Shown one piece after another: positions 10,964 through 22,985 of a DNA stretch of 64,000 nucleotides. The stretch is from Aquilaria yunnanensis (Eukaryota > Streptophyta > Magnoliopsida > Malvales > Thymelaeaceae). Positions within the stretch are counted from its first letter, which is position 1, and each line of letters opens with the position of its first letter. The stretch covers positions 33,020,001 to 33,084,000 of the forward strand of contig CM077597.1 of the NCBI GenBank assembly GCA_039654915.1. Reading direction: 5' to 3'. The notes below the pieces were generated by a model. That model was not told where the DNA came from, did not search any database, and saw only the letters and a list, made by a program, of their open reading frames with translations. The translations under genes and the position numbers were made by a program.

Positions 10964-12060
10964 GTTTTAAAGGTTGTTTCCATGTGTTAAAATTACTAAA
11001 TTGTGCTTAAAATGATCAATGTAGGTGCTGGCCATAGACTAACAAAAGGGTTCCTAAGTTTGGCTTAAAACAGAGATAAAAGGCTAAGTACTTCAAGCTT
11101 GCAAATTAAGTTATCTAAGATAAGGGTTACTTGATTTGTATGCCTATTTGTTAAATAAATTTGGCTAAGATACTTGTATATCAAGTGCCTAAATTATTAA
11201 TGGATTTAACAAGCATATAAATTGAGTATTGATGACTATTTAAGAAGCTTATATGATTGAGTGAAATGAATGGAAATCAACCTATTATAGCACTTATAAA
11301 AGGTTTGGAAGCAAGTTGGCAAAAATAGGAGAATTTTTTGGCCAAAGTGCTCAAAGCCCAATTAATTGTTAGATATTTCTCGTATTAAAACACTTTTGCT
11401 TTCTTCCTAGAACTAGAGCCATGAATTCTACCTCCCTTTGCCAGCTTTAATCCAGCTTAAGGGAAGCCATTTAATCACATTAAAAGAGAAATCAAAGTTG
11501 CTCAACCTGTTTAAAGGTAGTCATGAGCTCATCCATGATTAGTTTTGTCCTTAAGGTGAAGTTTCCTTTATTTCTGAAATTCTGGTACTATTCATGCAAT
11601 TTTTATGGTATAAATCATGGCTGGGATGGTTGTTTGATGTGTTTCCTAGCTTTAAGATGTGATTTGAGATGCAAATGAGTTAAAACCCAAGTGAACTAAG
11701 GCTGGAATTTTGGTGTAGCTGAAATCATAGGTGTTGAGCTATGTGTGATTTGATTCTTTTATTTCTAGCCATATTTTCATGTTCTAGGGGTCTTAGTAAC
11801 TCAATTAGGTTGTTCTCCTACTTATAAATTGGTATTTAAAGGCTAGGAAGTGGGAGAATAGATGTTGGGCAGTGAATTACCCATGAAAACCAAGTTGTGC
11901 ATCTAAGGAGCATTGTTGGTGAGCTTATAGTATTAATTTTGGTCCAGCTGGGAGTTACTGGTTTTAATGGTTTAAATTAGCTCTAAATGATATTATCTTG
12001 CTTACGATTTAATGTATAAAAGCTAAGAAGAAAAGGAACATTTATTTAGATGTAACATCT
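10964..12060 (+). repeat. Diverged gypsy LTR fragment, plus orientation
   Basis: The part at about 11060-11260 is clearly similar to the LTRs at 44170-44350 and 62350-62530 (shared runs such as GGCTAAGTACTT and CTTGTATATCAAGTG). The rest is too diverged for me to align by eye. It directly follows the copia LTR and faces the opposite way from the gypsy pol remnant to its right, so it is not that copy's own 3' LTR. No coding sequence is seen. A small run of 'aggtaacatc' repeats at 12055-12105 marks the junction. Confidence 0.6.
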
Positions 12061-12105
12061 AAATGTTACATCTTATTAGGTAACATCTCATTAGGTAACA
12101 TCCCA

Positions 12106-13560
12106 TCTCTATATTGAAATTCTATTCTAAGAGTACCATGTTTTTCTTCTCCACTAATCTTTTTAAGAGTGTGGTCATTTTTTTGCGCTTTCTTTACCTT
12201 AACCAACCATCCCAATTCCACCTAGAGTTGGTACATTTGAGCCATTTCCCAAGCTAACCAATAGTAATGCAAAGCTAAGAAATACTCTACAGATGTATTT
12301 GATACTTGGTCCTTTGAAAGAACCACACTTGTGTACCTTTTGCTCAAGGCTTCAGCTATTACATTACTATTCCCTGCATAATACTCAACCTACAATCAAA
12401 GCCCTTTATATACTCAATCTACTTTCTTTGCTTCATGTTCAAGTCTTTTTGTGTAAACAGATATTTGAGGCTCTTGTGGTCAGTATATATCTTAAAGGAT
12501 CTACCCAACGAGTAACATCTTTATGACTTGAGGGCAAAAACTACTACTGCCAATTCCAAATCATGCACTAGATAGTTCAACTCATTGGGTCTTAGCTGCC
12601 TAGACCCATATGTGATGACTTGGTGATCCTACATCAATACACATCCAAGTCCTGTCCCAGATGTATCAGTGTAAACGCTAAAGGTTTTATCTAGGTCAAG
12701 TAAAATCAAAATAGGTGCTCGCATCAATTTTTGCTTCAACTCCCTAAAGCTATTTTCACATTCTGTTGTCCATTCAAATTTGTGGGACTTTCAGGTCAAC
12801 ATGGTCATCGATAATGCTATTTTAGACAAGCTCTTAATAAATCTCTGATAGTAACTTGTTAGTCCCAGGAAACTCCTAATGTTAGTCACCAAAGTTGGTC
12901 TTGGCCATTCTTTTACTGCCTTGACCTTTTCTGGGTCTACTTTCAATCCCTGGCTAGTGATAACATGTCCAAGGGAATAAATTTCATTAGCCCAGAACTG
13001 ACATTTGGACAACTTTACATAATACTGATTTTCCTTCAGCATTTGTAACACTTTAACTAAATGCTCTACATGTTCCTGTTCAGTTTTAAAATATATCAAT
13101 ATGTCATCTATAAATACTTCCACAAACTGGTCCAAGTAAGGCCTAAAAATTCTGTTCATGGCATCCATGAATATTGCAGGAGCATTAGTGACACCAAAAG
13201 GCACCACCGTATACTCATAATGTCCATATTGTGTCTTAAAGGCCGCCTTAGGTATATCCTCCTCTTTTCGCCTTATCTGGAAATATCCAGACCAAAGGTC
13301 TATCCTAGAGAACACCTTTGCCCCTTTAAGGCTATCAAACAAGTTCTCTATCCTTAAAAGAGGATATTTGTTCTTGACAGTTACAACATTAAGTTTCTTG
13401 TAGTCAATACAAAGCCTCAAACTACCATCCTTCTTTTTTACAAAGAGGACTAGTGCTACCCATGGAGATACACTTGGGCGTATGAAGCCCTTCTCCAATA
13501 ACTCCTCCAATTGCTTTTTCAATTAATCCATTTCAGGGGCTAATATTCTATAAGGGGGAA
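12106..13560 (-). pseudogene. Ty3/Gypsy chromovirus reverse transcriptase and RNase H, minus strand
   Basis: The open stretch 13522-12791 is a gypsy reverse transcriptase: '[11 protein letters not shown]', 'LCIDYKKLN', '[12 protein letters not shown]' with the first catalytic Asp retained, '[17 protein letters not shown]' and 'FIDDIL' with the catalytic pair retained, then '[12 protein letters not shown]'. RNase H-like sequence continues to about 12290 and the match to the plus-strand copy stops near 12106, just before the integrase zinc finger. A TAA lies just upstream of 13522, so even this best-preserved segment is not part of an open polyprotein. It matches the plus-strand element at 58381-59760 closely. 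Confidence 0.9.
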
Positions 13561-13751
13561 TGGATATAGATGAAACTCCTAACTACAAGTGAATGGAGAA
13601 TTCCATATCACGTTGGGGAGGTAATCCTGGAAGGTCTATAAGAAATACCTATAGGAACTGGTTTACTACTGGTATGTCCTTTAGTGTTTCTTCTACTGAA
13701 ACCTCATTTAAAACAGAGCATCATTTCATCCTCATGTACAATGGGGATAAA

Positions 13752-14198
13752 CTATAGTGCCTTGATATGCAAACTTTCCACCCCATCCCTACGCCCACCA
13801 GTATAAGTCACAAGTTCCTTTCTAGAGTCTATGAAAGTTACTTTTTGACCTGCACAGTCTATATGGGCCTGGTGCTTCTTTAACCAGTCCATTCCCAACA
13901 CAATATCAAATACTTGCATATTTGTTACCCATAAATCTGAGTCAATTTTACAACTTCCAATTTTTAGTGGACAGTCCTTCACCATAATGTTCGTAAGGAC
14001 TATCTATCTTACTGGAGTTCTAATCAGTTTCATAGTGTTCATTTCTGTACGTACCATACCTATCCTATCCGCCATATGAGATGCAATAACAGATATAGAT
14101 GCATCAATATCAAACAAAACTTTAACACTATGCCCTGAAACTGTAAAGGTACCTACTATTGCGGACTCCCGAGCTACTTGACTGGCAAGAGTAAACAC
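13752..14198 (-). pseudogene. Ty3/Gypsy aspartic protease region, minus strand
   Basis: Two pieces (14198-14004 and 13985-13752) encode the retroviral-type protease that cuts the polyprotein. The active-site motif, normally D-S/T-G-A-S, reads 'FDIDAS' and is mutated. The second piece carries 'VFDIVLGMDWLKKH', the family's conserved second half. Here the region is continuous, whereas in the plus-strand element at 57774 the same region is split from gag by a copia LTR. This copy therefore gives the ancestral sequence of that insertion site. Confidence 0.82.
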
Positions 14199-14229
14199 TC
14201 TAAGCGGTGCTTGCTGTCGAGGCTGTGGT

Positions 14230-15450
14230 GCTAGTCTAGGTGGTACTGTTATAAGGGGTATAGTTCTTTGGCCCCTCTGGGGGCAATCCTTGGCCTAATG
14301 TCCCAAATGGTTGCATATCAGACAAGCATTACTAGCAAACTTGCAAGGCTTATTCCCGTGGAACTTCTTACAAATGTTGCAAGGTCCCTTGCCAACTTCT
14401 TAAACTTTTTGGTGCCACTAGTGCCCTCTTCAGCTGTGTTAAGATGCGGCCTCTTTTGCATGCTTAACTTCTTAGATGTTCCATCTCCATCAGCCCTGTT
14501 GCTTCTAGCCCCATCAACTAATATGTCTGACTTTAGTTTTAGGGCTCTCTAAACCATATCATGGTAGGCCCTGACTCCTACTTCTATAATAAGCTGCTTG
14601 AAATTTTGCCTAAGTCATTGCAGGAACTACTTCACCTTAGTCTTTTCTTGGCCTTCCATGTGGGGAACATATCGTATAAGTGTGCTGAACTTGAATTCAT
14701 ATTCAGCAATACTCAACTGTCCCTGAGTTTGCTGCTTGAACTCTCTCCTCTTTCGGACCTACGTAGCCTCATTGATAAACTCATCCCTAAATAACCTTTC
14801 AAACTTAGTCCAGGTCAAAACCCTTTGTCTGTACTCTGATTTTCCTTCATTCTCTTCATCGAGCTCCCTCTGAACTCTCCTCCACCATAACTCTTTTCTC
14901 CCAGCTAATTGAAAGGATGCTAGGATAACACTCTCCTAACAACCCATCTCCAATGTCTTAAATAGTGTATTCAACCTGTTCAGGAAATAATCTGCAACAT
15001 CAGCATCACCAAATCCATCAAACAAAGATGGAGTAAAGGACTAGAAATTCTGAACAATCTTCATTCACCTTGGAATGTTTCTTCTCCTACCCCCTTCAAC
15101 CTCCCACTGCTGTCTATGGCTAGGTTGGTAATGTACCTCAGGCTGTCCTCCATGGGCTAGGTGATCATTATCATGCACCCTAGCATGGCCACCTGTGTCA
15201 GCCTAGTCCCCAATATGATTTAGCTATAGCTATGGAGGTGCAAGTGGTGGTGATGCCTAGCCTGTAGGTGGAGCTTGCCCTACTACTGCCTGCCTCTATG
15301 GCAAGGTGCTTATACCTGCATTCATCTACATCAAGGCATGATTGATGCCTTGGAGCAACTGTAACATTTGAGCCTCCCCCTGAGTGAACTTTGACCCCTG
15401 TCCAAGATCTTGATCTTTGCCCCTCCTATGTTTACCATTTTACACCTACC
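14230..15450 (-). pseudogene. Ty3/Gypsy gag remnant, minus strand
   Basis: Read on the minus strand from about 15450, this encodes the retrotransposon gag capsid domain (FADYFLNRLNTLFKTLE-like and LWWRRVQ-like segments around 15010-14870) and a CCHC zinc knuckle region around 14360-14280. Many stops and shifts interrupt it. It aligns with the plus-strand gag at 55071-56275. The predicted plus-strand ORFs at 14268-14794 are antisense shadows. Confidence 0.78.
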
Positions 15451-15640
15451 AAGTCCAAAAGACATCCACAGACACGATTCTCAAATAACATAATAACATG
15501 TTAATAGTGTTTACCATTTTATGCCTATCAAGTCCAGAAGATATCCACAGATACGATTCTCAGATAATATAATAACATATTACTAACTACCATCATACAA
15601 GGGTTATATAGATTCTCAATGCCCATGCTTTTGGTAACCT

Positions 15641-15652
15641 GCTTTGATACCA
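15641..15652 (-). other. Primer-binding site (initiator-Met tRNA type)
   Basis: On the minus strand this reads TGGTATCAAAGC, one base from the canonical TGGTATCAGAGC. It lies one base from the LTR end at 15654. It confirms that the gag-pol remnant to its left is transcribed leftward. Confidence 0.8.
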
Positions 15653-15653
15653 T

Positions 15654-16298
15654 TGTTACAGGCTTTTACCCATAATCCCATGTAAGTCATATAGGATCCT
15701 AGGAACCTTACACTAATTTAGTGCTAGGCCTGCGCAAATTGCTCCTTAGTGTGCCTACTAGTTGATTAAATCCTTAATGCATTACTGTTTTATACTACGC
15801 GTTACGAAGGCTATAGGTCAACGACCATAAAAATAATATATACTAGGTGCAGCTGGCCAACATTTCAAAATATGCATTCATATAAAACATACTGTTATGT
15901 ACTATGAATCTATACAAGCTACTAAGGAACATAACCAATAGTTCCATAGCATTTACTAGAGGCATAAGCTCCACACACATATATACATCATACACAGAAG
16001 TGCTATGGAACTATTGGTTATGTTCCTTAGTAGCTTGTATAGATTCATAGTGCATAATAGTATGTTTTATATAAATGCATGTTTTGAAATACTAGCCAGC
16101 TACACCAAGTATATATTATTTTTATCGTCATTAATCTACAGCCATAATAAGGCGTAGTATAAAACAGTAATACATTAAGGATTTAATCAACTAGTAGGTT
16201 CACTAAAGAGCAATTTGCGCTAGCGTAGCACTAAATTAGTGTAATGTTCTTAGGGTCCTATATGTCTTACATCGGATTATGAGTAAAGGCCTGTGACA
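15654..16298. repeat. Inverted pair of chromovirus LTR tips (298-bp arms, 49-bp spacer)
   Basis: The left arm 15654-15951 is the last ~300 bp of the LTR in minus orientation. The right arm 16001-16298 is the same stretch in plus orientation, ending GCCTGTGACA. The spacer 15952-16000 continues the LTR of the left arm only. The rest of the 2.5-kb LTR is missing. The structure could fold into a large hairpin. Confidence 0.85.
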
Positions 16299-17002
16299 CA
16301 GTAGGACAAGCTTTGAGCTGTGATGACAACAAAAATGAATACCCTAATATTAAACATACTTTACAAATCCGCTCATGGATTGAATAGTAACCATTCAGTG
16401 ACTTACAGTAAGAGGTCCTTATTTTCAAACTCAAAGTAGAAATTTAATCACGCTTACATCATAAGGAAATCACGCTGCATTCCCTCACAAGTAAAAGGCA
16501 GAGGCAAAGGGTGAAAATAATCTCATATATGAAGGTCAATTATTAATCTTAGGGGGAAAAAAAAAAAGCGAATTAAGACACATAAGTAGCATTATCTTTT
16601 CAAAGCAATTTATTACTAGTAAATTATTAGTTACTGAACTTAAAATAGATTGTGATTAGCCATTACTTCACACCATTCCATCAGATCTTAAATCTATAGA
16701 TTTCATTTATGAGAAAACAAGATCACCCCTTCTGCGTTAATTGTGTGGCTAATAGATTATTGACCTATTTTTTTTCTCCTCTCCAGCAACGAGATTCTTG
16801 AGCTTTGTTAATAACGCACCAGCAGAATTGCATTGTTCATAGTCTCAAGGCGAGGTATTAGACATTGCTTTTTAGCAGTAAACACATCTAAGATACTAAT
16901 CAATGTGCCCTCCAAATGAATTAGCACCATGGCTAGAATTTATGAGATAGGTCCTAGAAGACATCCGTGATGATCCTTGATTCCAATTTTCAGGCAAATG
17001 TA
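16299..17002. other. AT-rich intergenic sequence, nothing recognised
   Basis: No open frame of note, no terminal repeats and no similarity to the other elements of this window were seen. Confidence 0.5.
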
Positions 17003-17358
17003 TTAAGACTCAATTCATTTTACGTTATGTCAACTTATTCCAAAATAACTTATTTTTATTGTTATATCTTTTTTATTCAGAATCAATTTCATTTAAAAGT
17101 CAATATGTAGGTCTAATAATTCATTGAAAATTCAATTTTTATAATCTTATTAAATTTTTAGGAATTTTTATTTTCTAATTCCTAAAAATAGAAAAATTCA
17201 TATAAATATAATAACTTATGAAAATTTACTTTCAAATGGATTATTAGATCTGCATAATATTAACTTTTAAATTAAATTAGTTTCAAATAAAAAAATATAA
17301 AAATAAAAATAAGTCATTTAAGCTTAACTTAACTTAAATTAAAATAAATTGGGTCTAA
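17003..17358. mobile_element. Foldback MITE, copy 1
   Basis: The two halves are imperfect reverse complements: ACTTATTTTTATT near 17047 pairs with AAAATAAAAATAAGT near 17300, and the pairing runs outward to about TTAAGACTCAATTCATTTTA on the left and AAATTGGGTCTAAA on the right. A TA lies on both sides. A second related copy lies at 18138-18508, which supports a mobile family. No coding capacity. Ends are approximate. Confidence 0.65.
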
Positions 17359-18137
17359 ATAACAGTATACATCCTAGGTAAAATACTTATATAATCTAGA
17401 ATGATAATGTAGGCTCGCAGTATATGCGACTATGTCATGTGCAAAGAGAACCCGTAAAAGGCATGTCCAACCATTGTATGAATAATGCAAATGAAAACAT
17501 AAGGATCTACATTTTATAGTACAATTTTCAAAACGAAATTAATAGGAATAAAATTGTCCCTAATAAGAATAAAAGACAGGTCAGATTAAGTCTTTTTATG
17601 GGAAAAATAAACTAGGTTTTGGGACCACTTAATAAATAGGTCTGAAATCCCTTTTGCCCGTTGAACTTTAGTAACTCAGGCCTTTTACCTCTAAATTTTG
17701 ACTCAAATCCACTCATCCCTTAAATTTTGGAAAACGATAAATTTTATCTCAACTCACTTACATAGTTGTTTGGGCTATATGACAACTAAGATAAAAATAA
17801 AAAGAAAGATGAAGGACTAATTAATCATTTTTCCCTTATAAAACTCTAGTGCTGTGACTTGGATGCTGCCAAAAAACATTCCTTTGTTCCTGCCAATTGC
17901 GAGTGTCCATGAGTCCATCGCTGTCTCTCAATAAACTCTAACTAGACTAATCAACTAAGGCAGTTCGTTTGTTTTGCTAGGTTGCCGTTGCACTAACAAG
18001 TTGATGTCTTCCATCACTGTCCATCACATTTACACAATTGATAACTTTAAAGATGCTATCTCTTATATGATGAAGGATATTGTCTCCAAGATAATAAAAG
18101 ATATTATCTTCAATAAGTAGTACTGCTTTTGTTTAGC
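17359..18137. other. AT-rich intergenic sequence
   Basis: No gene is seen. A segment around 17580-17840 has the look of a decayed non-coding transposon end ('ggactaattaatc'), but no partner terminus was found. Confidence 0.4.
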
Positions 18138-18508
18138 TTAGACTCATCAAACATAACCAATTCGTTTTATCTTAAATTAATTTAATAGAAAATAATTTAT
18201 TTTTATTTTTACATTTTTGCTATGTAGAATCAATTTTATTTAAAAGTCAATATTATATAGATACAATAATCTATTTGAACGTAAATTTTCATAATGGTAT
18301 TAAATTTTTATAAATTTTTATTTTTCATTTCTAAAACTAGATAAAAATCATAAAAAATTAATAAGATTATAAAAACTGTATTTTCAATAAATTATTACAC
18401 TTATATAATATTGGATTTTATATAAAATTAGTTTCAGATAAAAAATATAAAAATAAAAATAAACCATTTTAAATTAAGTTAACAGGAATTAAAATGAATT
18501 AGCTCTAA
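18138..18508. mobile_element. Foldback MITE, copy 2
   Basis: Same palindromic layout as 17003-17358 and clearly related in sequence (AATTTATTTTTATTTTTA left, AAAATAAAAATAAACC right, and a shared AATCAATTTTATTTAAAAGTC-like stretch). A short extra segment near 18146-18158 separates the terminal GACTC from the rest. Ends are approximate. Confidence 0.62.
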
Positions 18509-20589
18509 AATTTAGCATGAAAATTCAATTTTAACCATCCAACTCAAGAAATCTACTCCAAACCCACAGTAAAATCATGTTCAAATGCTCATTTCTTCCA
18601 TTTTGAAGTTTTTTTATGTGAAGTGGAGCTCAACAAGTTTCAACTACCACTTATGACTTTTAAGATCTGTAAATACTTAAACAATTCGACCTCTCAAACC
18701 CGAAACTACAGAAAAATCATCAGTAAAATCAAGTTTGAAATCTCTGGCTTAATTAGTTAAGTTGAAATCCGGTTCCCCATTAACGTGCAAACATTACAAA
18801 CACTTCTATTTTATCCCAGGGAACTTATGGGGAGCATTAAAACAGGAAGCCGAGCTATAAAACAAAATTTGATTATTTACTTCCCAAAATCGGTTACTAC
18901 GCCTGCTGCATTTGGTTAAAAAATGCACTATATTCCAAACTTGGTTATGTTGTAGTAAAATCAGGTTGGACATAAAGCATTGATCTATTGGGATGTAAAC
19001 TATTCCAATTGCCTGGTGTCGCCAGACTTTTCTTCTTCCCTCGTTGGGATGGTAAGATTTGACCTGACCTATCTAAGCCCGAGCCCAAGCTGACCCAATT
19101 TGACAAAAAAAGTTGATGATCCAAATCCAACTATACACAACCAGACATGAACCCAAACCCAATTGAAGCAAGACCAAGAAAATTGGAATTCAAATGACAC
19201 AAACCCAAATTATCCGAATCTAAAATTACTTGAACCCAAATTAGATTGAATCCGAAATAACCCAAAGCTGACTTGATGGCTAGGCCCAACAAAACCAAAT
19301 TTTTGCCCAAATCAACAAAAATATATGGTTGTAGTCATACAATTTAAGAAACTTTAAAATACTATAAAAATATTTTTTATTTATAAGTTTTTGAAGAATA
19401 AATTAACAAAATAATATGTTTCATGTAAGGGTCTTCTAAAATTTAATAATTTAGGAATTTACTTACACATTCTTGTGAAGCATGTAATCGACACATTAAG
19501 CCCAATGTGATAGTTAATTGTATATCAACTAATCTAGATCAAGTAACAATAGATCCATCTGCGGAAAACTTCTTTGCTTTTTTATTTCCATCCACAAAAA
19601 AAAATAACAAAATCTTTGTCCCTAGGAAATAACTGAATCTAAATTCTATGGTTCAACAAATACCAGCTTGTAAGGAAACAAAAGCAAGCAGAAATTAGAT
19701 CTTGGATACGGCTATAGAAAGGTAGCACATATCCTAATTAGCGTACATGGAATATAAACAAAAAAATATGAAATCATCACAGTATAACATACTGCTTGGC
19801 CGAACATGACACATGAGCAAACTGGTACTTGGATAGAAGAAGGGACCAACACTTTTTACAAAGGTGAAATGTGACTTAAGGATCTCCATTAGATGAACAT
19901 TAAAAGGCAAAATATTAGAAGGAATCCAAACATCCCATTTATCTATGTGACCTACTCCAACTACAAGCACTTATGGCAGCAACATGAGATGGAAAAAGGG
20001 CATAGGATGAAAATGTAAAAGAAACACCTGTTATTTTAGAACTCTAGCAAATACCATCAATTAGATCAGCACAATCATTATTGTTTTTTTGCTAAGGATT
20101 GAAATTAATCATGTGACAATTGCTAATTTATTTGTCTAGTATAGCCGCATGTATGATGATTGCTAAATAGATTGAATTGAACATAGTACTAATTATTAAT
20201 GTTCTAATGGATGTTCAAACTTCAAATTAGAGTAGACAAAGGGAGCAAGAACTAAATTGATCAAATGATATTTCTAAAACAAATAAATAGGAATCAAAAA
20301 AGATTTACCTTCTGTTTTTCCTAGCAGAGCTTCAACTGCCCACACCTTCCTCAACCCTGTTAATGTACAAGCACAACTTTAACTTCAACTTAATTGCCCA
20401 ATCTTACTTCTATACCAAATTAGAAGATGCTTCAAAATTGGCCAACAACTCTAATTCAACTTCTATGCCTGTCAGATACTTCAATTCATACACTTCAGCC
20501 GAGTTAGTTGAGAAAGAAAAAGAAATTAGTAACAACTATGATATAGTGAAAATTAAAGAAAAACTATCACTAGGGCAATGTTCATAACA
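18509..20589. other. AT-rich intergenic sequence with a degenerate AACCCAA-type repeat
   Basis: From about 19060 to 19310 the strand is rich in imperfect repeats of AACCCAAATT/ACCCGA type. A similar stretch occurs at 35390-35640. Elsewhere no gene, terminal repeat or RNA gene was recognised; short ORFs at 18945-19130, 19734-19970 and 20363-20587 show no familiar motif. Confidence 0.45.
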
Positions 20590-21696
20590 TAGGTCAATAA
20601 TTTGTAGCTGAAAAAGTATTAGACGATAAAGAAGTGCCTTTTCAAGTACAAATAAGTAAAATTCCACCTAGTATGTACATCTAGCCATAATGATATTGAA
20701 ATGTTTACCCCAACTGCTTGAGCACACTAAAAAAACCTAATTCTTCTTACTTCCGATCTACGAATATATAAATCACTTTCTCTAATTTTTCTTCAATGCC
20801 TAGAAACTAACTTCAAGCCATCTTTAACAATGAGATTCATAATATGTGAACTGCAAAAAATATGAAAATATTTTCCTTTATAAAGCAAATCATTCGAAAA
20901 GGTTGACTTGGCCACACAACAAAGTTTACATACTAGTTATGTTGCTAACATTGTCTAATGTGATGGAAGAAATTTTGTTCTCAATACTCCACTCTTTTAA
21001 GAGACCAAATATTTTCTTATATAATATGTCAGCATTATGTGGTGATTCAATATGTTGAAAAGTCAAGACTTTACTCCTCAACTTCCAACCAATGTCTACA
21101 TAATATGTAATGACACAAAGATAACTTTCATCAATCATTGATGTGCATATATCACTGGTTAGGCAAATCTTTCCAAGAAGGTTCCACAAAGAGAATTTAA
21201 GTTATTCATCCATTTTTTTATTAAACTTAACAATGTCACTCTTAGGAGTGTTTCAACATACAGGTTTAACATCTGGGTTCAACTATGAATTGTTTCCATG
21301 TGCCTTTTCATATTCAACATATAAATATGGTAAACCATGTTTAACTAGATGCTACATTACCGTTCCCTATAGGTAGCTTCATCTAACTTTTGATGTGATG
21401 ATTCTTCATTCCTACCATTATAATTTAAAGAACTTTTGACACATTTCATACTTTTTTAAATGACAAAAGGTTTTTTGTTCCTATCGTAGAATCTGCCTTG
21501 TACTTCTTAACTTTACAATGTTTGCATTTGGCTATTTTCACCTTATCTTCATCTAGCTCACCATTAATAGACTCAAACTCGTTCCAAATCATAAGCTAAA
21601 ACCTATTTTGCCCTCTTTTAGCACAACTTCCACTTCTAGCTTCTTGATTATTGGCATTATCCCCATTTATACTAGACATGTCCACTGTTGACTCCA
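20590..21696 (-). pseudogene. hAT-superfamily transposase remnant (BED zinc finger type), minus strand
   Basis: The minus-strand ATG at 21694-21696 is followed by an in-frame stop after about 36 codons. Next comes a BED zinc-finger-like segment (about 21600-21470: W-N-x-F-E, then CKHC, ADS.IGTxNL). The open piece 21189-20926 carries 'KICLTSDICTSM', 'GWKLRSKVLTFQHIESPH', 'LKEWSIENKISSITLDN', the core of plant RICESLEEPER-like hAT transposases. Downstream, in shifted frames, 'HIMNLIVKDGL' (about 20840) and 'LDVHTRWNFTYL' (about 20690) continue it. The C-terminal dimerisation domain is not found. hAT transposases cut and paste DNA elements; domesticated relatives exist, but the stops and shifts argue this copy is dead. 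Confidence 0.85.
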
Positions 21697-22149
21697 TTAC
21701 TGCAAACTGAAAACAAAATAAATAATTATGATGAGATACGTATCAAAGCCCAATACCAAAGAATCAGAAAAACTATATCCATACTATAGAGAAAAAAAAA
21801 TCAAGCATATTTGCGCTCCTAGTGCCATCTTCTCAAGCATATCTAAATCATTAGGTTATCTATTTAGCCATTGGACATTCATAGAGTAACTTGATAAGTT
21901 CTTTTGGTTTGTTAAACTTTCTTTTATCCTATGTTCTAGTTAGTTAGCAATTTTGTAGACCTTGAGTAATGCATGCTAGTTGTTACTACATTTGCCCCTA
22001 AGCTATTGCTTAATCAGCAATCTGTGGCTATACACGCACGCACACTCAAATTTTAGGATTGTTGATGCTTGACACTTTCAGCAAATAATATATATATTTA
22101 TTTATATATGTAATACATGGATAATGGAATACATTGTAGCTCAAACAAA
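21697..22149. other. Intergenic sequence between the hAT relic and the CACTA element
   Basis: No gene is seen. The TSD triplet AAA of the CACTA element occupies 22147-22149. Confidence 0.5.
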
Positions 22150-22560
22150 CACTACTAAAAAAACCAACTTTTCCAACTGCTAATTTACCAACGGCATAGC
22201 CGTTGGTATTTACTAACGCGCAGAACCGTTGGTAATTATTTTCCAACGTGCACGCGTTGGTGATGATTTCAAAAAAATTTAACCGTTTTTTTTTATTTTT
22301 CCAACGTGCAAACCGTTGGTAATTACCAACGGTCTTAGACGTTGGTAAAATTCCAACTTCCCAGCAGCTGGTAAAATTTTTTTTTTTTTTTGAAAAGGGT
22401 GATTTACCAACGGCTAGCCGTTGGTAAATATTTTCCAACGTCCACGCGTTGGTGAGTGCTAAAAAAAAAATTTACATTTTTTTTTCCAACGTGCAAACCG
22501 TTGGTAATTACCAACGGCCTTAGTCGTTGGTAAAATTCCAACTTCCAGCAGTTGGTGAGG
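22150..22560. repeat. Left subterminal repeat region of the CACTA element
   Basis: Contains many copies of TTACCAACGG/CCGTTGGTAA and CCAACGTGCA in both orientations, arranged as short palindromes. A unit of about 185 bp is duplicated: CCAACGTGCAAACCG begins at 22301 and again at 22486. In En/Spm elements such motifs are bound by TNPA; whether that holds here is inference. Confidence 0.8.
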
Positions 22561-22599
22561 TTTTTTTTTTTTTTTTAGTTATAGTTAAACGGTGCGTTT

Positions 22600-22985
22600 T
22601 GTTGAACGTTTTTAAACCCCCCTCCCCCCCGCACGAGCGTCGCGGCGTCTTCTTCTTTCTTCTTCCTCTGGTCTCGTCTCTCTCTCTCTCTCCTGTATCT
22701 CTCTCCTCCACTTAATTCCTAGCTCACACATCACACACATTCACTTGTTTGCGTCGATTGGGACCGGAAACTTCTTCTTTGAGGTCGGAGATTCGTCGAT
22801 CTGCTGTCGTTTTTTTAGATCTGAAGGTTAATAATTTTTTTCAGCGAATTTTGAATTTTTTTTTTTTTGATGTATTTCTCCCTATTTGAGCTTCTTGGTT
22901 GATAATGGGTTGAAGATGTTGGTTTTTATTGCAGGATTGAAGCGATTTGGAGGTGTTTCAAGGAAGTTAATATTTTTTTTTGAGG
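22600..22985 (+). promoter_or_regulatory. Probable promoter and 5' leader of the CACTA genes
   Basis: A GC- and CT-rich island in AT-rich surroundings, with a (CT)n run at about 22676-22695 and a CT-rich stretch typical of plant 5' untranslated leaders. No AUG-initiated long frame starts here. The next coding exon begins at 25537, so the leader is probably joined to it by splicing. No clear TATA box is identified. Confidence 0.4.

Noticed and set aside
14268..14794. Two adjacent plus-strand ORFs of 94 and 77 residues
   Set aside because: They are antisense to the minus-strand gag remnant.
20363..20587. 74-residue plus-strand ORF beside the hAT relic
   Set aside because: No motif in either strand matched a hAT C-terminal domain or other family.
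22520..22715. ORFs on both strands in the CACTA left end
   Set aside because: They span poly-A/T runs, subterminal repeats and a CT-rich leader; low-complexity translation only.
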